From the NCBI GenBank assembly GCA_002331255.1, contig DCZD01000024.1, forward strand, positions 6,666 through 14,081: DNA of 7,416 nucleotides. The letters are read 5' to 3'. The notes under the pieces were generated by a model. It was not told the DNA's origin. It saw nothing but the letters and a program-made list of their open reading frames with translations, and did no database searches. Source of the DNA: Acidimicrobiaceae bacterium UBA2093. Its GTDB lineage: Bacteria > Actinomycetota > Acidimicrobiia > Acidimicrobiales > Ilumatobacteraceae. A program made the translations under genes and the position numbers. Positions 5,531-7,416 of the stretch are shown piece after piece (position 1 is the stretch's first letter; every line of letters starts with the position of its first letter).

Positions 5531-6742
5531 GTGCAACGCGTAGCGGTTCTCTCCCTCCACACTTCTCCGCTCGCTCAACCCGGTGTTGGCGACGGTGGTG
5601 GCATGAACGTCTATGTGCGCGAACTGGTCTCCGGTCTGGCCCATGCGGGCATCGACTGCACCACGTATACACGCGCGTGGCGTCGAGATCTCCCACCGGT
5701 CGTTGAGGTCGAGCCGAATCATCGCATTGTGCACGTTCCTGCCGGTGATCCCGACATGTCAAAAGACGATCTTGTGTCAATTGTTCCTGAATTCACCGAC
5801 AAGGTCGCGCAACATGTCATTGCGAATGGTGGTACCGATGTGGTGCATGCCAATTACTGGTTGTCCGGCCTCGCAGGTCACGAGCTCAAGCACGACCTGA
5901 ACGTCCCGCTCGTCACTACGTTCCACACTTTCGCTCGTGTCAAAGCTCAAGGTGGCGATCCCGAATCGTTGCTTCGCGAGCAGGCAGAGATGGGCATCAT
6001 CGGATGTGCTGACGCCATTTGTGTCAGTTGCTCAGAAGAGGAACGCCAGTTCATCGAGTTATACGGCACACCTCCGGGCTCACTTGAAATCGTCGCGCCT
6101 GGTGTGGAACATGCATTTTTCGCACCCGGGGACAAACGGGGAGCGCGACATGCTCTGCAGTTAGGTGATGAACCTGTGTTGTTGTTCGTCGGTCGAATAC
6201 AGCCGCTGAAGGGCCTCGATGTCGCCATTCGTGCACTTGCAATGGTTCCGCGCCGCGATGCACGCCTTCTGGTGGTTGGTGGCGCGAGCGGGACAGAAGG
6301 ACTCGACGAACTGCACCGCATGCATCTTCTCATCGACGAGTTGGGTGTGGCTGACCGTGTGAAGTTTATTGAGCCACAACCGCACCATATTCTCAGCACC
6401 TATTACCGAGCGGCTGATGTCGTGCTTGTTCCAAGTCGCAGTGAAAGCTTTGGACTTGTCGCACTTGAAGCAGCTGCATGTGGAACACCCGTGGTTGCTA
6501 ACGCTGTGGGTGGACTATTGACAATTGTCGAGCACGGGCGCACGGGCTATCTCGTTGCTGATCGTGATCCCGACGTGTTCGCCCGACACGTCACAGATCT
6601 GGTTGATCTGCCTGTACTCGCGCGCACTCTCGGCATCAACGCTGCAGAACGTGCCCGCCGATACACCTGGAACTTTGCTGCTGCCAGGCTGCGTCGCGTG
6701 TACGCCGACTTGGCTGCACGTGACCGCGTCATGTGTTTATAG
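5531..6742 (+). CDS. mshA: MshA-like D-inositol-3-phosphate glycosyltransferase (mycothiol synthesis)
   Basis: Retaining GT-B fold, GT4-family enzyme of 403 residues. MshA transfers GlcNAc from UDP-GlcNAc to inositol 3-phosphate, the first step of mycothiol synthesis in the cytoplasm. The N-terminus has HTSPLAQPGVGDGGGMN (10-26), the MshA acceptor-side signature; K78, Y109 (HANYWLSG), T133 and R149 line up with residues that bind inositol phosphate in Corynebacterium MshA, as I recall them. The donor domain has GRIQPLKG (221-228; R222, K227) and the E-x7-E motif at E305/E313 in SESFGLVALEA. A sucrose- or other glycosyl-transferring relative cannot be excluded without the rest of the msh genes. 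GTG 5531 gives the normal family start. ybjN follows after 7 bases, the same order as mshA-Rv0487 in M. tuberculosis. Confidence 0.87.
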   Translation: MQRVAVLSLHTSPLAQPGVGDGGGMNVYVRELVSGLAHAGIDCTTYTRAWRRDLPPVVEVEPNHRIVHVPAGDPDMSKDDLVSIVPEFTDKVAQHVIANGGTDVVHANYWLSGLAGHELKHDLNVPLVTTFHTFARVKAQGGDPESLLREQAEMGIIGCADAICVSCSEEERQFIELYGTPPGSLEIVAPGVEHAFFAPGDKRGARHALQLGDEPVLLFVGRIQPLKGLDVAIRALAMVPRRDARLLVVGGASGTEGLDELHRMHLLIDELGVADRVKFIEPQPHHILSTYYRAADVVLVPSRSESFGLVALEAAACGTPVVANAVGGLLTIVEHGRTGYLVADRDPDVFARHVTDLVDLPVLARTLGINAAERARRYTWNFAAARLRRVYADLAARDRVMCL

Positions 6743-6749
6743 GTACACC

Positions 6750-7208
6750 ATGAGCGAGTTGTTCAATGAGCCCGAACTCGGAGTCTTGTCCCGTCGAATA
6801 GATGAATGGCTCGCGACGTTCTCCAACAATCATTCGAACATCGCTGCCATTGACAGGCTTGACGGCGATGAACGCAGATGGTTCGTACGCATGCGGGGTG
6901 AGTCCAAGGAGTTCACCACCATCTGGCTGCTGCTCGGTCAGCGCACTCTGAAGTATGAGACCTATGTGATGCCAGCACCCGAGGAAAATTCCGACGTGCT
7001 GTACGAGAACTTGCTACGCCGCAACGAGAAGTTGGTCGGCGCCCACTTCTCGATTGGAATCGAAGACGCGATCTTTCTTCGTGGCGAGCTGCCTTTGGCG
7101 GTGTTGTGTGAGAGTGAACTCGACCGTGCGATTGGCACGTTGTTCCAAGTGGTCGAGCAGGTCTTCCCATCCATCATCCGCATCGGCTTTGCCAGCAAGT
7201 TCGCATGA
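6750..7208 (+). CDS. YbjN-domain protein of unknown function, linked to mshA
   Basis: 152 residues, cytoplasmic, no signal peptide or membrane segment. The YbjN domain spans about 35-150, with YETYVMPAPEEN (69-80), YENLLRRNEKL (85-95) and FSIGIEDAIFLRGELPL (99-115). It strongly resembles the gene next to mshA in mycobacteria (Rv0487) and other actinobacteria. The function of this group is unknown; the fold resembles type III secretion chaperones, so a protein-binding role has been suggested for the family. The start is ATG 6750, with AGG at 6741-6743 six bases upstream overlapping the mshA stop; the frame is open further upstream within mshA, but that has no support. A strong hairpin straddles its stop codon. 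Confidence 0.9.
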   Translation: MSELFNEPELGVLSRRIDEWLATFSNNHSNIAAIDRLDGDERRWFVRMRGESKEFTTIWLLLGQRTLKYETYVMPAPEENSDVLYENLLRRNEKLVGAHFSIGIEDAIFLRGELPLAVLCESELDRAIGTLFQVVEQVFPSIIRIGFASKFA

Positions 7209-7219
7209 TGCGGATGATG
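7172..7219 (+). terminator. 13-base-pair hairpin straddling the ybjN stop codon
   Basis: Perfect inverted repeat: CATCATCCGCATC at 7172-7184 and GATGCGGATGATG at 7207-7219, loop 22 bases, with a small GGC-TTT-GCC stem inside the loop start (7185-7193). The right arm begins within the TGA stop (7206-7208). It is not followed by a T-run, so it would be a U-less terminator, an mRNA stability element, or both, ending the mshA-ybjN transcript ahead of proC. Confidence 0.45.
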
Positions 7220-7237
7220 CGCCACATCTGATCGAGA

Positions 7238-7250
7238 ATTCACCGTGAAT
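7238..7250. promoter_or_regulatory. Small palindrome ATTCAC-C-GTGAAT upstream of proC
   Basis: Six-base perfect arms with a one-base centre. It ends 18 bases before the proC -10 box, so it covers the -35 position, where a repressor or activator could act. No known regulator is recognised. Confidence 0.3.
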
Positions 7251-7268
7251 GTCCGTCGTGTCCAGCGT

Positions 7269-7274
7269 TAGCCT
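7269..7274 (+). promoter_or_regulatory. -10 box (TAGCCT) of proC, leaderless
   Basis: TAGCCT, the same hexamer as at nadE, ends 6 bases before ATG 7281. GAGG lies only two bases before ATG, too close to act as a Shine-Dalgarno sequence, so a leaderless mRNA is likely. Confidence 0.5.
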
Positions 7275-7280
7275 GAGGCG

Positions 7281-7416
7281 ATGACCGAGCAACGCGCTGT
7301 ACTTTCCATTGTGGGGGGCGGCAACATGGGTAGTGCGCTACTCGAAGGCCTCATCGCAGGTGGACTTGCACCAACTGACATCGTCGTGGTCGAAGTCGAT
7401 GCTGAGAAGCGCGCCG
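7281..7416 (+). CDS. proC: Pyrroline-5-carboxylate reductase, N-terminal 45 residues, cut by window edge
   Basis: Reduces 1-pyrroline-5-carboxylate to proline with NAD(P)H, the last step of proline synthesis. The visible part is the Rossmann nucleotide-binding start: beta strand VLSIVGGGNMGSALLEGLI (7-25) with the ProC-specific GGGNMGSA fingerprint, then DIVVVEVDAEKRA (33-45), the second strand ending near the ribose/phosphate-selective position. The full family length is about 260-280 residues, so most lies past the edge. It starts at ATG 7281 with its own -10 box. It is 72 bases after ybjN and separated from it by a hairpin, so probably a separate transcription unit. Confidence 0.92.
   Translation, partial: MTEQRAVLSIVGGGNMGSALLEGLIAGGLAPTDIVVVEVDAEKRA

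Noticed and set aside
5274..5780. Minus-strand open frame of about 168 codons across the xre-mshA junction
   Set aside because: It is antisense to two well-supported genes and rich in Arg/His/Cys, as expected of a shadow frame.
6525..6749. Upstream in-frame extension of the ybjN gene inside mshA
   Set aside because: The extension overlaps the conserved mshA C-terminus in another frame, and ATG 6750 has an AGG site at good spacing and gives the normal family length.

Overview
The window looks like chromosomal DNA from a member of the Actinomycetota. The best guess is an Acidimicrobiia-type organism of moderate GC, but this is inference from gene content and promoter style, not a proven placement. 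Pointers are an MshA-type glycosyltransferase (mycothiol pathway) followed by a YbjN-domain gene and proC, an RsiG-like anti-sigma factor, a eukaryote-like type II glutamine synthetase, and several genes with an actinobacterial TANNNT -10 box a few bases before the start codon and no Shine-Dalgarno sequence. I see no mobile elements, CRISPR, tRNA or rRNA, and no gene-free stretch longer than 218 bases.

Layout. 1-651 (minus) is the N-terminal part of a type II glutamine synthetase, cut by the window edge. A 218-base divergent intergenic region (652-869) holds a GlnR/MtrA-like palindrome (743-762), three GAATTG repeats and the nadE promoter. 870-2525 (plus) is glutamine-dependent NAD+ synthetase. 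It converges on, and overlaps by 32 bases, an MFS transporter (2494-3693, minus), which follows a histidine-phosphatase gene (3714-4328, minus) in a two-gene unit. Only 35 bases separate that unit from a rightward cluster: moaD-like (4364-4603), rsiG-like (4603-5088), an XRE regulator (5088-5492), mshA-like (5531-6742), ybjN-domain (6750-7208), then the start of proC (7281 onward). moaD/rsiG and rsiG/xre each share one base at stop and start, so these three are probably one translationally coupled operon; mshA-ybjN are 7 bases apart and may also have their own promoter.

Function. The left half concerns glutamine: one gene makes it and its divergent neighbour uses its amide nitrogen for NAD+. 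The right half mixes small-molecule enzymes (phosphatase, mycothiol glycosyltransferase, proline synthesis) with two regulators. The most interesting gene is the rsiG-like one: it has a perfect E-x3-S-x2-R-x3-Q-x3-D c-di-GMP signature at residues 23-38 and a second copy at 124-139 that keeps four of the five residues, with Gln replaced by Phe. This predicts a c-di-GMP-responsive anti-sigma factor, sitting between a ubiquitin-fold sulfur-carrier-like protein with an odd Gly-Gly-Cys end and an XRE repressor.
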